In this document: piece by piece, positions 7,672-14,849 of the stretch | How the letters are laid out: every line of letters begins with the position of its first letter | How positions within the stretch are numbered: the first letter of the stretch is position 1 | Assembly (NCBI GenBank): GCA_947178455.1 | Contig: CAMWYI010000019.1 | Coordinates: forward strand, 1-18,814 | Length of the DNA stretch: 18,814 bases | From: an uncultured Alistipes sp. | GTDB taxonomy: Bacteria > Bacteroidota > Bacteroidia > Bacteroidales > Rikenellaceae | Direction: 5' to 3' | Notes under the pieces: model-generated | Seen by the model: only the letters and a program-made list of their open reading frames with translations | Databases searched by the model: none | What the model was told of the DNA's origin: nothing | Program-made: the position numbers and the translations under genes

Positions 7672-8547
7672 ATGGAGATGGAAATCGTCAAGGAAATCGA
7701 CGTTCGGAGCATCATGACCAAATCTTCGCTGCCTGTCGGCGGATATTCGGTCAATCCTTATGTGGGATGTACTCATGCTTGTAAGTATTGTTACGCATCG
7801 TTCATGAAACGTTTTACGGGTCATCTTGAACCTTGGGGAACGTTTCTCGATGTCAAAAATTGGAAACCGATTGTCGACCCGCACAAATACGACGGCCAGC
7901 GTATCGTTATCGGTTCGGTGACCGACGGGTACAACGAATTTGAAGAAGAGTTTGGGCGTACGCGCCGGTTGCTCGAAGAATTGCAAGGCAGCGAGGCGGA
8001 GATTATGATATGTACGAAATCCGACCTCGTGTTGCGCGACCTCGATTTGTTGAAACGTTTTCGCAAGGTCACGATTTCTTGGTCGGTAAATACACTCGAC
8101 GAAACGTTCCGTGCCGACATGGATCGGGCTGTCAGCATCGCTCGTCGTCTCGAAGCGATGAAGCAGGTGTACAACGCCGGTATTCGTGCCGTGTGTTTCA
8201 TCTCTCCGATTTTTCCGGGTATTACTGATGCCAAAGCGATTATCGAGCGTGTCAAGGATTACGCCGATTTGGTTTGGCTCGAGAACCTCAATCTGCGCGG
8301 GCAGTTCAAGACCGGTATCATGGATTATATCCGTGAGAAGCATCCGAACCTTGTGGGTTTGTACGAAACGATTTATAATGAAAACCGAACCGAGTATTGG
8401 CGAACGCTCGAAACCGAGATTTCCGAATATGCCCGCTCGCACGGCTATCCTTATTGCGTGAACGATTTGCCGTACGGGAGGTCGGAGAAAGGAAAGCCTG
8501 CAATAGTAAATTATTTCTATCACGAGAAGATACGTTTGAACAAATAG
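7672..8547 (+). CDS. Radical SAM protein, 'radical SAM mobile pair protein B'-like
   Basis: A 291-residue radical SAM enzyme with the [4Fe-4S] motif C33-x3-C37-x2-C40 in NPYVGCTHACKYCYASFMKRF. Further blocks recall the SPL-like radical SAM group: GSVTDGYNEFEEEFGRTR, ICTKSDLVLRDLDLL, TISWSVNTLD and FISPIFPGITD. From memory these blocks fit the family named radical SAM mobile pair protein B, usually encoded beside a second radical SAM protein (A) in a module found on varied replicons. No partner A is present here: the upstream neighbour is PhoH and the downstream one is pepD. The substrate is unknown. Base composition looks more AT-rich than the flanking genes, which would fit acquisition. The start could be ATG 7672 or the in-frame ATG 7678. 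The gene follows the PhoH stop after three bases. Confidence 0.85.
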   Translation: MEMEIVKEIDVRSIMTKSSLPVGGYSVNPYVGCTHACKYCYASFMKRFTGHLEPWGTFLDVKNWKPIVDPHKYDGQRIVIGSVTDGYNEFEEEFGRTRRLLEELQGSEAEIMICTKSDLVLRDLDLLKRFRKVTISWSVNTLDETFRADMDRAVSIARRLEAMKQVYNAGIRAVCFISPIFPGITDAKAIIERVKDYADLVWLENLNLRGQFKTGIMDYIREKHPNLVGLYETIYNENRTEYWRTLETEISEYARSHGYPYCVNDLPYGRSEKGKPAIVNYFYHEKIRLNK

Positions 8548-8567
8548 ATGAACCGAATTTAATTTTG
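8535..8567 (+). promoter_or_regulatory. Bacteroidetes-type promoter of pepD
   Basis: TTTG at 8535-8538, inside the 3' end of the radical SAM gene, is followed after 21 bases by TAATTTTG at 8560-8567. The pepD ATG at 8573 comes five bases later, so initiation should occur at or next to the start codon. This gives pepD its own promoter even though it is only 25 bp from the upstream gene. Confidence 0.65.
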
Positions 8568-8572
8568 ATAGG

Positions 8573-10042
8573 ATGATGAATAAAAATCTGACTGCGCTGC
8601 AACCGGCGCTCGTTTGGAAACATTTTGCGGAAATCGTGCGGATTCCGCGCCCCTCGCACCACGAGGAGAAAATCCGCCGGTATATTCTCGACTTCGCACA
8701 GGCACAGGGCTTGGAGTGCAAGGAGGACGCGGCGCACAATATCTACGTGCGCAAACCCGCTTCAGCCGGCATGGAAAACCGCAAGGGAATCGTGCTGCAA
8801 GCGCACCTCGACATGGTGCCGCAAAAGAACAACGACAAACAGTTCGACTTCACCGCAGACCCTATCGACGCCTACATCGACGGCGATTGGGTGACGGCCG
8901 ACGGTACGACGCTCGGCGCCGACAACGGCATCGGTGTCGCGTCGATTTTGGCCGTGTTGGAGGACGATTCGTTGGTACACGGGCCGTTGGAGGCGCTTTT
9001 CACCGCTACCGAAGAGACCGGCATGGCGGGGGCGTTCGGCCTCCAAGCCGGATTGCTGCACGGCGATATTTTATTAAACCTTGATTCCGAAACAGAGGGG
9101 GAACTCTATGTCGGTTGCGCTGGCGGTTTGGATGCGAACATCACGTTCGATTATGCGGCCGAATCGACGCCGACCGGCGGTTACAAGGCCGCGCGCGTTT
9201 CGGTCAAGGGGCTCAAAGGCGGCCATTCGGGCATCCAAATCATCTGCCAGCGGGCCAATGCCAATAAGCTGTTGTTCCGGTTCCTCCATGAGGCAGTCGC
9301 CTCGCGCGAAGTGCTGCTTTGCTCGGTCGACGGCGGCGGCCTGCGCAACGCTATTCCGCGCGAAGCGGAAGCCGTCGTGCTGGTGCCTGCCGGACAATAC
9401 GATGCTTTTGCAGCCGAGTTGAAAGCGTATGAAAAGACGGTGCAGGCCGAATTTGCCGGTATCGAGGAGGGTATCGCGCTGCATGTCGAGCCGTGCGAGG
9501 TTCCGGCGCAGATGATTCCCCGCAGCGTGGCATCCGCGCTCGTGAAGGCGGTCATTGCTTGTCCCGACGGGGTGTACCGCATGTCGGTGGCCATGCCCGG
9601 GCTGGTGCAGACCTCGAACAATCTGGCGCGGGTGGTTTCCGACGGCCGGACGGTGAAACTGCAATGTCTGATGCGCAGCTCGGTCAATACCGAGAAAGCC
9701 GCTTTGGGTGCGTCGCTTGCCGCCGTGTTCGAGTTGGCAGGGGCAAAAGTGGAGTTGTCGGGCAGCTACAACGGCTGGAATCCCGATATGAACTCGCCGA
9801 TTTTGCAGGCGATGGTCGCTTCCTACGAAACGCTTTACGGCCGGAAACCGCTCGTCACGGCTATCCATGCCGGATTGGAGTGCGGCATTATCGGGGCGAC
9901 TTATCCGAATCTCGACATGATTTCGTTCGGCCCGACGATTGCCTATCCCCACTCGCCAGACGAAAAGGTAGAGATTGCATCGGTCGCGAAGTTCTACGAA
10001 TTTTTGGTTCACACGCTGGGCCACGCCCCCGAAAAAGCCTGA
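8573..10042 (+). CDS. pepD: Aminoacyl-histidine dipeptidase (M20, PepD family)
   Basis: A 489-residue M20 metallopeptidase, the normal PepD length. It is expected to hydrolyse Xaa-His and other dipeptides in the cytoplasm using two zinc ions. Visible ligands and motifs are LQAHLDMVPQ (His78, Asp80), GTTLGADNGIG (bridging Asp117), TATEETGMAGA (catalytic Glu147 and Glu148), NLDSE (Asp171), GLKGGHSG, and near the C-terminus AIHAGLECG, which supplies the last zinc His. The start is ATG 8573 (MMNKN); ATG 8576 is also possible. The lipid kinase gene follows after three bases and is probably co-transcribed. A promoter lies directly before the start. Confidence 0.95.
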   Translation: MMNKNLTALQPALVWKHFAEIVRIPRPSHHEEKIRRYILDFAQAQGLECKEDAAHNIYVRKPASAGMENRKGIVLQAHLDMVPQKNNDKQFDFTADPIDAYIDGDWVTADGTTLGADNGIGVASILAVLEDDSLVHGPLEALFTATEETGMAGAFGLQAGLLHGDILLNLDSETEGELYVGCAGGLDANITFDYAAESTPTGGYKAARVSVKGLKGGHSGIQIICQRANANKLLFRFLHEAVASREVLLCSVDGGGLRNAIPREAEAVVLVPAGQYDAFAAELKAYEKTVQAEFAGIEEGIALHVEPCEVPAQMIPRSVASALVKAVIACPDGVYRMSVAMPGLVQTSNNLARVVSDGRTVKLQCLMRSSVNTEKAALGASLAAVFELAGAKVELSGSYNGWNPDMNSPILQAMVASYETLYGRKPLVTAIHAGLECGIIGATYPNLDMISFGPTIAYPHSPDEKVEIASVAKFYEFLVHTLGHAPEKA

Positions 10043-10045
10043 CGG

Positions 10046-11014
10046 GTGGTGGCCGAAGCGCAAAAATGGTTCGTCATCGTCAACCCCGTGGCTGGCGACG
10101 GTCGCGGGTTGGACGATTTTCCGCAGGTTTCCAACTATCTGCGCGAAGCGCATATCGTGTGCGAACCGGTTTTCACCGAGCATAAGTTCCATGCGACCGA
10201 ATTGACCGTCACGGCGGTCAAGGAGGGCTATCGCAGAATTATCGTCGTGGGCGGCGACGGCACGTTGCACGAGGTGGTCAACGGGCTGTTCATCCAGCAG
10301 GAAGTCCGCCCCGACGAGGTGTTGCTGGCGGTCATCGCCGTCGGTCGGGGGAACGACTGGGGCCGGACGTTCGGTTTTTCGGGCCGTTATTCCGATGCGG
10401 TGCAGGCTATCGGCGCGGAGCAGGCTTTTTTGCAGGACGTCGGGGTGGTATCCTACGAGGAGGCGCATTTCCGCCAGAGCCGTTATTTCGTCAATGTCGC
10501 CGGTGCAGGATTCGATGCGTTCGTCGTGCGCCGGTTGACCCACCTCGAAAAGAAAGGTCGCACGAGCCGCTGGCGGCAAACGTGGTGCACCGTGCGGTCG
10601 TTTTTCGGTTACAAATCGACGGGCATCAAGGTGCATGTCGACGGCCTGCGGATTTACAACGGTTTTTTGTTGTCGCTCGCTATCGGCATCTGCAAGTACA
10701 ACGGTGGCGGTTTCCAGCAGCTGCCCGAAGCGGTTACCGACGACGGAATGCTCGACTTGTCATTGATTCGGCCCGTGCACTTCTGGCATCTGCTCTTTCG
10801 GCTGCACTACCTGTTCAACGGGGGGATTTACCGCATCCGCCACGTCGTGAAAGCGCGCGGACGCCGGATTCGCATCGAATCTTCGCCGGAAGTCTCGGTC
10901 GAGGTGGACGGCGAAATTTTGGGCGAAACGCCGCTCGAATTTTCAGTCGTGCCGAAAGCTATTCGGGTGGTCGTCGGTACCGAATTTCGTCGGGAGACCG
11001 GCCGGGCCGTATAA
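10046..11014 (+). CDS. Diacylglycerol/lipid kinase family protein (YegS/DgkB-like)
   Basis: A 322-residue protein of the DAGK catalytic domain family. Motifs are FVIVNPVAGDGRG (9-21), the nucleotide-binding VVGGDGTLHEVVNGL (67-81), and GRGNDWGRT (100-108), equivalent to the usual GTGNDFAR block. A C-terminal beta-sandwich half includes VDGEILGETPLEFSVVPKAIRVVV, typical of YegS/DgkB proteins. The likely reaction is ATP-dependent phosphorylation of diacylglycerol or a related lipid. In Bacteroidetes sphingoid bases are another possible substrate, and the sequence does not decide between them. The start is GTG 10046, three bases after the pepD stop; GTG 10049 is an alternative, and no ATG is suitable. 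A strong terminator follows directly. Confidence 0.9.
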   Translation: MVAEAQKWFVIVNPVAGDGRGLDDFPQVSNYLREAHIVCEPVFTEHKFHATELTVTAVKEGYRRIIVVGGDGTLHEVVNGLFIQQEVRPDEVLLAVIAVGRGNDWGRTFGFSGRYSDAVQAIGAEQAFLQDVGVVSYEEAHFRQSRYFVNVAGAGFDAFVVRRLTHLEKKGRTSRWRQTWCTVRSFFGYKSTGIKVHVDGLRIYNGFLLSLAIGICKYNGGGFQQLPEAVTDDGMLDLSLIRPVHFWHLLFRLHYLFNGGIYRIRHVVKARGRRIRIESSPEVSVEVDGEILGETPLEFSVVPKAIRVVVGTEFRRETGRAV

Positions 11015-11016
11015 AG

Positions 11017-11047
11017 AAAAAGCACCGCCTCCGAGACGGTGCTTTTT
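11017..11047. terminator. Bidirectional intrinsic terminator
   Basis: AAAAAGCACCG (11017-11027) and CGGTGCTTTTT (11037-11047) form an 11-bp stem around a 9-base loop. A T-run follows on the plus strand and a U-rich end arises on the minus strand. It lies between the convergent lipid kinase and lipoprotein genes and can serve both. Confidence 0.9.
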
Positions 11048-11064
11048 TCGTGCAGTGAAAACGA

Positions 11065-11640
11065 TTAGATGTTGGTTTCGATAACGTCTACTTCCGTAAT
11101 CGTCCAGTCGAAAAGGTCGTTGGCGCATTGATTTTCCAGCCGACGGATTTGCGACATGTCGGTCGTATCGGCCAGTATCGCATTGAAGAATTGCGTCATC
11201 GTGCTGTACGAGTTGTTCACCTTGTTCGCAAAACATTTGTAGAACGAGCGCTGTTGGTCACGGTCTAATCCGGCCGGCAGGACGCCCTGCGCCACGAGGT
11301 AATTGTAGGGATAGATGTGGCGCATGTTGTGCGCATCGGCGTTCAGTTCGTCGACGATAGTCGTCACTACTACGACATCTACGGTGTCCGACATGCCGGG
11401 CATTGCGACGAAAGTCGTGTAAACGGGGTAGTTCTCTTCGAGCGTTTCGGCCACATCGTCCGTGAAAATCACGAATTCGGAGTCGGTCAGGTCATCGAGA
11501 TAGACCATTTGCCGGTAGTCGCGCAGGGTTTCGCGCATTGCTTTGCGTTGTTCCCGATTCCATTCGCGGGACTGCGAGCAACCGACGATGCCTGCCGCCG
11601 CCAAAGCGAGCACGGCGATAGAGAGGAGTGTTTTTTTCAT
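11065..11640 (-). CDS. Hypothetical lipoprotein
   Basis: A 191-residue protein that I do not recognise. The N-terminus is a lipoprotein signal peptide, MKKTLLSIAVLALAAAGIVGC, with lipid attachment expected at Cys21. The mature protein is acidic and mixed alpha/beta in appearance, with a charged helix (REWNREQRKAMRETLRDYRQMVYLDD) directly after the anchor. No Asp or Glu run marks it for surface export (next residues SQSRE), so periplasmic or surface location is open. It is a single gene, convergent with the lipid kinase gene across a shared terminator. No clear TAnnTTTG promoter was found in the 200 bases upstream. Confidence 0.75.
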   Translation of the reverse strand: MKKTLLSIAVLALAAAGIVGCSQSREWNREQRKAMRETLRDYRQMVYLDDLTDSEFVIFTDDVAETLEENYPVYTTFVAMPGMSDTVDVVVVTTIVDELNADAHNMRHIYPYNYLVAQGVLPAGLDRDQQRSFYKCFANKVNNSYSTMTQFFNAILADTTDMSQIRRLENQCANDLFDWTITEVDVIETNI

Positions 11641-11875
11641 TTTGTGTTGATTATGTGGTTTACTTCCGGCGGAGTAAACAATCCGTGTGCCAAATTCGCA
11701 CGATGCCGTTCACGCGGTGCGACGGGATGATGATTGCGTTCTTTTCGGTTATCGTGTGCGGTGGTGCGATGCTTCGCGTGCTCTTCAATAATTAATACGA
11801 TTGTTCACGTAAATGGCGAAAGAAGCGACGAAAATCCGTATAGGGCCGAAAATATGGCGATGCAAGCGAATGGAT

Positions 11876-11906
11876 TTTGAATTTCGAGTTTTACGATGTA
11901 ATTTTG
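11876..11906 (+). promoter_or_regulatory. Promoter for the acetyltransferase transcript
   Basis: TTTG at 11876-11879 is followed after exactly 19 bases by TAATTTTG at 11899-11906, a full match to the Bacteroidetes consensus. Predicted initiation is near 11911, about 165 bases before the acetyltransferase ATG. The region 11641-11875 upstream holds no gene that I can support. Confidence 0.7.
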
Positions 11907-11913
11907 TGTTACG

Positions 11914-12057
11914 ATGAAGTGGCAACGCTGCATATAGCTATCCTGCTCCGGGCGTGTCGGGGAGTTTCTCTTCGGCATGGATTCGTTATGCCACTATCTC
12001 CCGGAATTTTCAATCGATTATTCAAACAACGAGGTCGTAACCCCAGCGAGGGGTTGC
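11914..12057 (+). promoter_or_regulatory. Structured leader with a 7-codon ORF, possible attenuator
   Basis: Directly after the predicted transcription start is a short ORF, 11914-11937, encoding MKWQRCI. It is followed by competing inverted repeats. TCCGGG 11947-11952 can pair with CCCGGA 12000-12005, while CGG(G)GAG 11958-11964 can pair with CTCCCG 11998-12003, which uses the same right arm. A small hairpin GGCAT/ATGCC (11974-11978 / 11988-11992) lies between. A separate hairpin, GTAACCCC 12037-12044 with GGGGTTGC 12050-12057 (5-base loop), lies about 20 bases before ATG 12078. Leader peptides with alternative hairpins control several drug-resistance acetyltransferase and methylase genes, so regulation of this kind is possible but unproven. 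Confidence 0.35.
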
Positions 12058-12077
12058 ATCGCTATATAGATAATACA

Positions 12078-12698
12078 ATGATGAAGAAAATTTATCCCCG
12101 TACCGGGGACTTGCAGACGGTTTACCTGAATGCCGTCGTCCGCGACCCGTCGATCGAGATCGGCGACTATACGATTTACAACGATTTCGTGAATGACCCG
12201 TGCGATTTCGAGCGGAACAATGTGCTGTATCACTATCCGATTCACCATGAACGGCTCGTTATCGGTAAGTTCTGTTCGATTGCTTGCGGCGCGAAATTTC
12301 TGTTCAACTGCGCCAATCACTCGCTGCGGTCGCTCTCCACCTATACATTTCCGCTCTTTTACGAGGAGTGGGGACTGGACCGGGCCGATGTCGCATCGGC
12401 TTGGGACGATAAGGGAGACATCGTTATCGGCAACGATGTGTGGATCGGATTCGAGGCGGTCATCTTGGCCGGTGTGCATATCGGTGACGGTGCGATTATC
12501 GGAGCGCGGGCTGTCGTGACAAAAGACGTCGAACCGTATTCGATTGTCGGTGGAGTCCCTGCACGCGAAATCCGCAAGCGGTTCGACGCGAATACGATAG
12601 AACGCTTGTTGCGATTGCGCTGGTGGGATTGGCCGGTCGAGAAAATCAGAAATTCGCTATTTCAAATTACCAATGGGAGCCTCGATACTCTGTATTAG
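12078..12698 (+). CDS. Xenobiotic (CatB/Vat-like) hexapeptide-repeat O-acetyltransferase
   Basis: A 206-residue left-handed beta-helix acetyltransferase using acetyl-CoA. With start ATG 12078 it aligns end to end, from memory, with the CatB chloramphenicol and Vat streptogramin A acetyltransferases. Shared blocks are KIYPRTGDLQTVYL (4-17), VLYHYPIHHERLVIGKFCSI (49-68), NCANHSLRS with the presumed catalytic His81, GDIVIGNDVWIG (113-124), VHIGDGAIIGARAVVTKDV (133-151), the C-terminal GGVPAREIRKRFD (158-170) and RWWDWP (181-186). Whether it really inactivates a drug is unknown; many chromosomal members have no proven drug substrate. The frame is open back to 11877 but that extension does not look coding and covers the leader. 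It is a lone gene with its own promoter and terminator. Confidence 0.9.
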   Translation: MMKKIYPRTGDLQTVYLNAVVRDPSIEIGDYTIYNDFVNDPCDFERNNVLYHYPIHHERLVIGKFCSIACGAKFLFNCANHSLRSLSTYTFPLFYEEWGLDRADVASAWDDKGDIVIGNDVWIGFEAVILAGVHIGDGAIIGARAVVTKDVEPYSIVGGVPAREIRKRFDANTIERLLRLRWWDWPVEKIRNSLFQITNGSLDTLY

Positions 12699-12784
12699 GT
12701 AATGCAGTTTCGGAATGCGTTGGCGATACGCTATTTCCGAGTGCGAACGGCAAGTCTTTATTGGAGGTTTTGGTTGTCGTTTGT

Positions 12785-12826
12785 GTTGCACTTAATTTTC
12801 ACTTTTGCGAAAATTTTTTGCAACAA
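12785..12826 (+). terminator. Likely terminator after the acetyltransferase gene
   Basis: AATTTTC (12795-12801) pairs with GAAAATT (12810-12816) around an 8-base loop, followed by T-rich sequence up to 12820. An outer pair TGTTGC/GCAACA (12785-12790 / 12821-12826) extends the structure. It lies about 90 bases after the stop. The stem is AT-rich, so strength is uncertain. Confidence 0.5.
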
Positions 12827-12855
12827 ACAGCATAATTACGTCCCGTTTGACAAAT

Positions 12856-12904
12856 AAAAAGAGTTTATAAATGCCCATAATAGGTCGATTTATAAACTCT
12901 TTTT
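12856..12904. terminator. Terminator of tRNA-Asp, bidirectional
   Basis: AAAAAGAGTTTATAAAT (12856-12872) and its exact complement (12888-12904) form a 17-bp stem with a 15-base loop. Read on the minus strand it lies just past the tRNA 3' end and finishes with a U-run. It could also stop readthrough from the acetyltransferase gene. Confidence 0.85.
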
Positions 12905-12909
12905 GTCTG

Positions 12910-12983
12910 CGGTGCGTAGGGGACTCGAACCCCTGACCCCGTGCGTGACAGGCACGTATTCTAACCAGCTGAACTAACGCACC
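12910..12983 (-). tRNA. tRNA-Asp (anticodon GTC)
   Basis: The minus strand gives a complete cloverleaf of 74 bases. The acceptor stem is GGTGCGT / ACGCACC with discriminator G at 12910. The D-arm is GTTCAGCTGGTTAGAAT. The anticodon arm is CGTGC-CTGTCAC-GCACG with anticodon GTC, and the T-arm is AGGGG-TTCGAGT-CCCCT. Discriminator G fits aspartate identity. The 3' CCA is not encoded. It lies downstream of rsmD on the same strand, has its own promoter and is followed by a strong terminator. Confidence 0.97.
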
Positions 12984-13001
12984 AATCGCTGATTGCGAAT
13001 G

Positions 13002-13032
13002 CAAAGGTAGTACAAATTTGTCGATATGCAAA
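13002..13032 (-). promoter_or_regulatory. Promoter of tRNA-Asp
   Basis: On the minus strand TTTG (13032-13029) is followed after exactly 19 bases by TACCTTTG (13009-13002). Initiation near 12997 leaves a 5' leader of about 14 bases before the tRNA. Confidence 0.8.
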
Positions 13033-13040
13033 TTTTTTTC

Positions 13041-13574
13041 TCAATTTTTGAAAAAAGAAAATTGCACGCTCCCGTAACTCCTTAATTGCCAGAATTTCGG
13101 CCATTCCGAGAAATCCATGTGCTTGGAATGCTCGAACACGAATATCCCTTCCGGCCGCAGCAGATTGCGCTCGAAAACCGTCGAGACGATGGTTTCGCTC
13201 TCCGGCAGGTCGTAGGGTGCATCCGAAAAAATCAGGTCGAATTGCTTGGGGCAGGCCGTCAGATAGCGAAACACGTTTGCCTTGACCGGATAGAAGTGTT
13301 CCATGCCCAGTCGGGCCGCCGTCTGCCGGATGAAGTTGTAATGCACGGGATTGAGCTCCACTGCCGTAACGCTGCGTGCTCCCCGCGAGGCGAATTCGTA
13401 ACTGATAGAGCCGGTGCCGGCGAACAGGTCGAGCACGTCGCACGCCTCGTAATCCACCAGATTGCTCAGTACGTTGAACAGATTTTCTTTGGCGAAGTCG
13501 GTCGTCGGCCGTGCGCGCAAGTTGTGCGGTGGTTCGATTGTTCGCCCCTTGTATTTTCCGCTGATTATTCGCAT
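13041..13574 (-). CDS. rsmD: 16S rRNA (guanine-N2)-methyltransferase RsmD
   Basis: With ATG 13574 (MRIISGKYKGRTIEPP) the protein has 177 residues, the normal RsmD size. A longer open frame reaches 13679 but overlaps the upstream gene. RsmD methylates the 16S rRNA guanine known as G966 in E. coli using S-adenosylmethionine. Motifs are RPTTDFAKENLFNVL (22-36), the SAM-binding DLFAGTGSISYEFASRGA (49-66), acidic AVELNP (71-76) and the catalytic loop SDAPYDLP (117-124). The last is normally DPPY/DPPF, so the first Pro is replaced by Ala here. The start overlaps the stop of the upstream DUF3822-like gene by about ten bases, consistent with an operon. Confidence 0.93.
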   Translation of the reverse strand: MRIISGKYKGRTIEPPHNLRARPTTDFAKENLFNVLSNLVDYEACDVLDLFAGTGSISYEFASRGARSVTAVELNPVHYNFIRQTAARLGMEHFYPVKANVFRYLTACPKQFDLIFSDAPYDLPESETIVSTVFERNLLRPEGIFVFEHSKHMDFSEWPKFWQLRSYGSVQFSFFKN

Positions 13575-14182
13575 CGGACGCTTTTGAATCGGTTGCCGAC
13601 GAGTTTTTCCAGACGGCGGTTTTCCTTGCCCGTCAGTTGTGCGGCGTATTGTTTCAGCGGAAATTCGGTTTCGAGCCATTCGAGAACGTATCGGATGTCC
13701 GCGTCCGTCGGCATCGGCAATGCTTCGGCCAGCCGCAGTCCGCCGTTGTAGATTCTTATATAAAGGTATCCTGCCGCCCGATGCAGCAGTACGGTCGGTT
13801 TGTCCGGATGCGCCGGAGCGAGCAGCGGGGTGGTATAGGCCAGTTCTGCGTCGGTTTCGAGCCGTTCGCGCAATCGCCGCAGGGCTTGCGTCGGTACGGT
13901 CATCAGTGCGACGATGCCTTCGACGGGCGCGCTGTGTACGATTTCTTCGCCGGTCAGCGGCGCTTTTCCGTCAGCGGCGAGCAATGTTCCGGCGTGCGAC
14001 GGGTCGAACAGTTCTTCGGGAACGAGCATGGTACGGGGCGTGAGTATCTCGACGGATACGAGCGCTTCGGACAAAGCCGCCCGGCTTCCGACAATGGAAA
14101 AAGAGTGTCCATCCAACGCAAGCTGAATGGACACTTTGTTCGCAGCGGTACGGAGATTAGTCCTCCCAGTTGCCTGCTTCAT
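13565..14182 (-). CDS. DUF3822-like family protein
   Basis: A protein of up to 205 residues whose position next to rsmD and opening motif KVSIQLALDGHSFSIVG fit the Bacteroidetes DUF3822 family of unknown function. The C-terminal half has ILLHRAAGYLYIRIYNGG-like beta strands and an LEWLETEFPLKQYAAQLTG helix region. The start is unsure. ATG 14182 overlaps the preceding gene by 26 bases. GTG 14134 (V17, directly before SIQLALDG) would match the expected family N-terminus and give 189 residues with 22 bases of spacing. It overlaps rsmD by ten bases at its 3' end. No enzymatic motif is visible. Confidence 0.75.
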   Translation of the reverse strand: MKQATGRTNLRTAANKVSIQLALDGHSFSIVGSRAALSEALVSVEILTPRTMLVPEELFDPSHAGTLLAADGKAPLTGEEIVHSAPVEGIVALMTVPTQALRRLRERLETDAELAYTTPLLAPAHPDKPTVLLHRAAGYLYIRIYNGGLRLAEALPMPTDADIRYVLEWLETEFPLKQYAAQLTGKENRRLEKLVGNRFKSVRCE

Positions 14183-14795
14183 TGTTGCCGCTTTCCATAG
14201 AGCCGAACTTCACGCCCGCATAGCGGTTGAAGTTGTTTTCGGCATCGTCGATGAGATTGACGACTTCCTGATGATAGGCTACCGTGTCGAGGAACTCCTT
14301 GTAGGGAGCGCGGCACTCTACGACCGGAATGACGACTTTCGATTCGGTCGTGATGATGCCTGCCTCCAAGTAGTACGGCTTGTTGTTCGAGTAGGGGATG
14401 TAGCGCAGCTCTTTCACCTCTTTCTCGGTCAGCTTTTTGGGCGAGAAGATGGTGTCGATAACGGCGATTTTGAACTTCTCGACATTCTTTTTGCCCGATT
14501 TCTTCAACATGGCCATCGCTACCGAGTCGTCTTCGTCGACTAATTTGCGTTCGAGTTCGAGCGTGTCGGTCAAGATGAACTGTTCCAGCGAATCGAAACT
14601 GCCGGTGAAGCGCATGTATTTCGATTTGAAAGCGCGTTCCGCCGTGCGGATGTCCTTGATGCGTTCGATGACGGAGGCTTGGCGGGTGGCCAGTTCCTTG
14701 TCGAACTTGATCGGCGTGGAGATTTGGTGGTAGATCACATAGACCAACCCCACGATGACGAACGCCAAAACGATTTGTGCGATTTTCTTTGCCAT
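14157..14795 (-). CDS. Hypothetical membrane-anchored protein
   Basis: A 212-residue protein with one N-terminal transmembrane helix (AQIVLAFVIVGLVYVIYHQI, residues 6-25), probably with the C-terminal domain outside the cytoplasm. After the anchor comes a helical, charged stretch (FDKELATRQASVIERIKDIRTAERAFKSKYMRFTGSFDSLEQFI) reminiscent of the N-terminal helix and following region of type IV pilin-like or pseudopilin proteins, though no prepilin peptidase site is seen. The C-terminus is rich in Asn, Glu and Gly. I do not recognise a named family. It is the first gene of a minus-strand group with the DUF3822-like gene and rsmD, and is divergent from the RecD-like helicase gene. Confidence 0.8.
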   Translation of the reverse strand: MAKKIAQIVLAFVIVGLVYVIYHQISTPIKFDKELATRQASVIERIKDIRTAERAFKSKYMRFTGSFDSLEQFILTDTLELERKLVDEDDSVAMAMLKKSGKKNVEKFKIAVIDTIFSPKKLTEKEVKELRYIPYSNNKPYYLEAGIITTESKVVIPVVECRAPYKEFLDTVAYHQEVVNLIDDAENNFNRYAGVKFGSMESGNNEAGNWED

Positions 14796-14822
14796 GTTGC
14801 TGTTTGTTATTTTAAGATTTAT

Positions 14823-14840
14823 TATGTTTGCGCAAAATTA
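14823..14840. promoter_or_regulatory. Back-to-back divergent -7 boxes
   Basis: TATGTTTG on the plus strand (14823-14830) faces the helicase gene. TAATTTTG on the minus strand (14840-14833) faces the membrane-protein operon. The two boxes are two bases apart, so RNA polymerase cannot occupy both at once. A plus-strand TTTG lies at 14803-14806 (16 bases, short spacing). No good minus-strand -33 element was found. Confidence 0.45.
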
Positions 14841-14849
14841 CGAGTCCGT

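Noticed and set aside
7258..8739. Minus-strand ORF of 493 codons opposite phoH and the radical SAM gene
   Set aside because: It is antisense to two genes with clear motifs and its translation resembles no known protein.
11877..12077. N-terminal extension of the acetyltransferase (67 codons)
   Set aside because: It starts at TTG inside the -33 element, does not resemble the family and covers the structured leader. ATG 12078 gives the normal family length.
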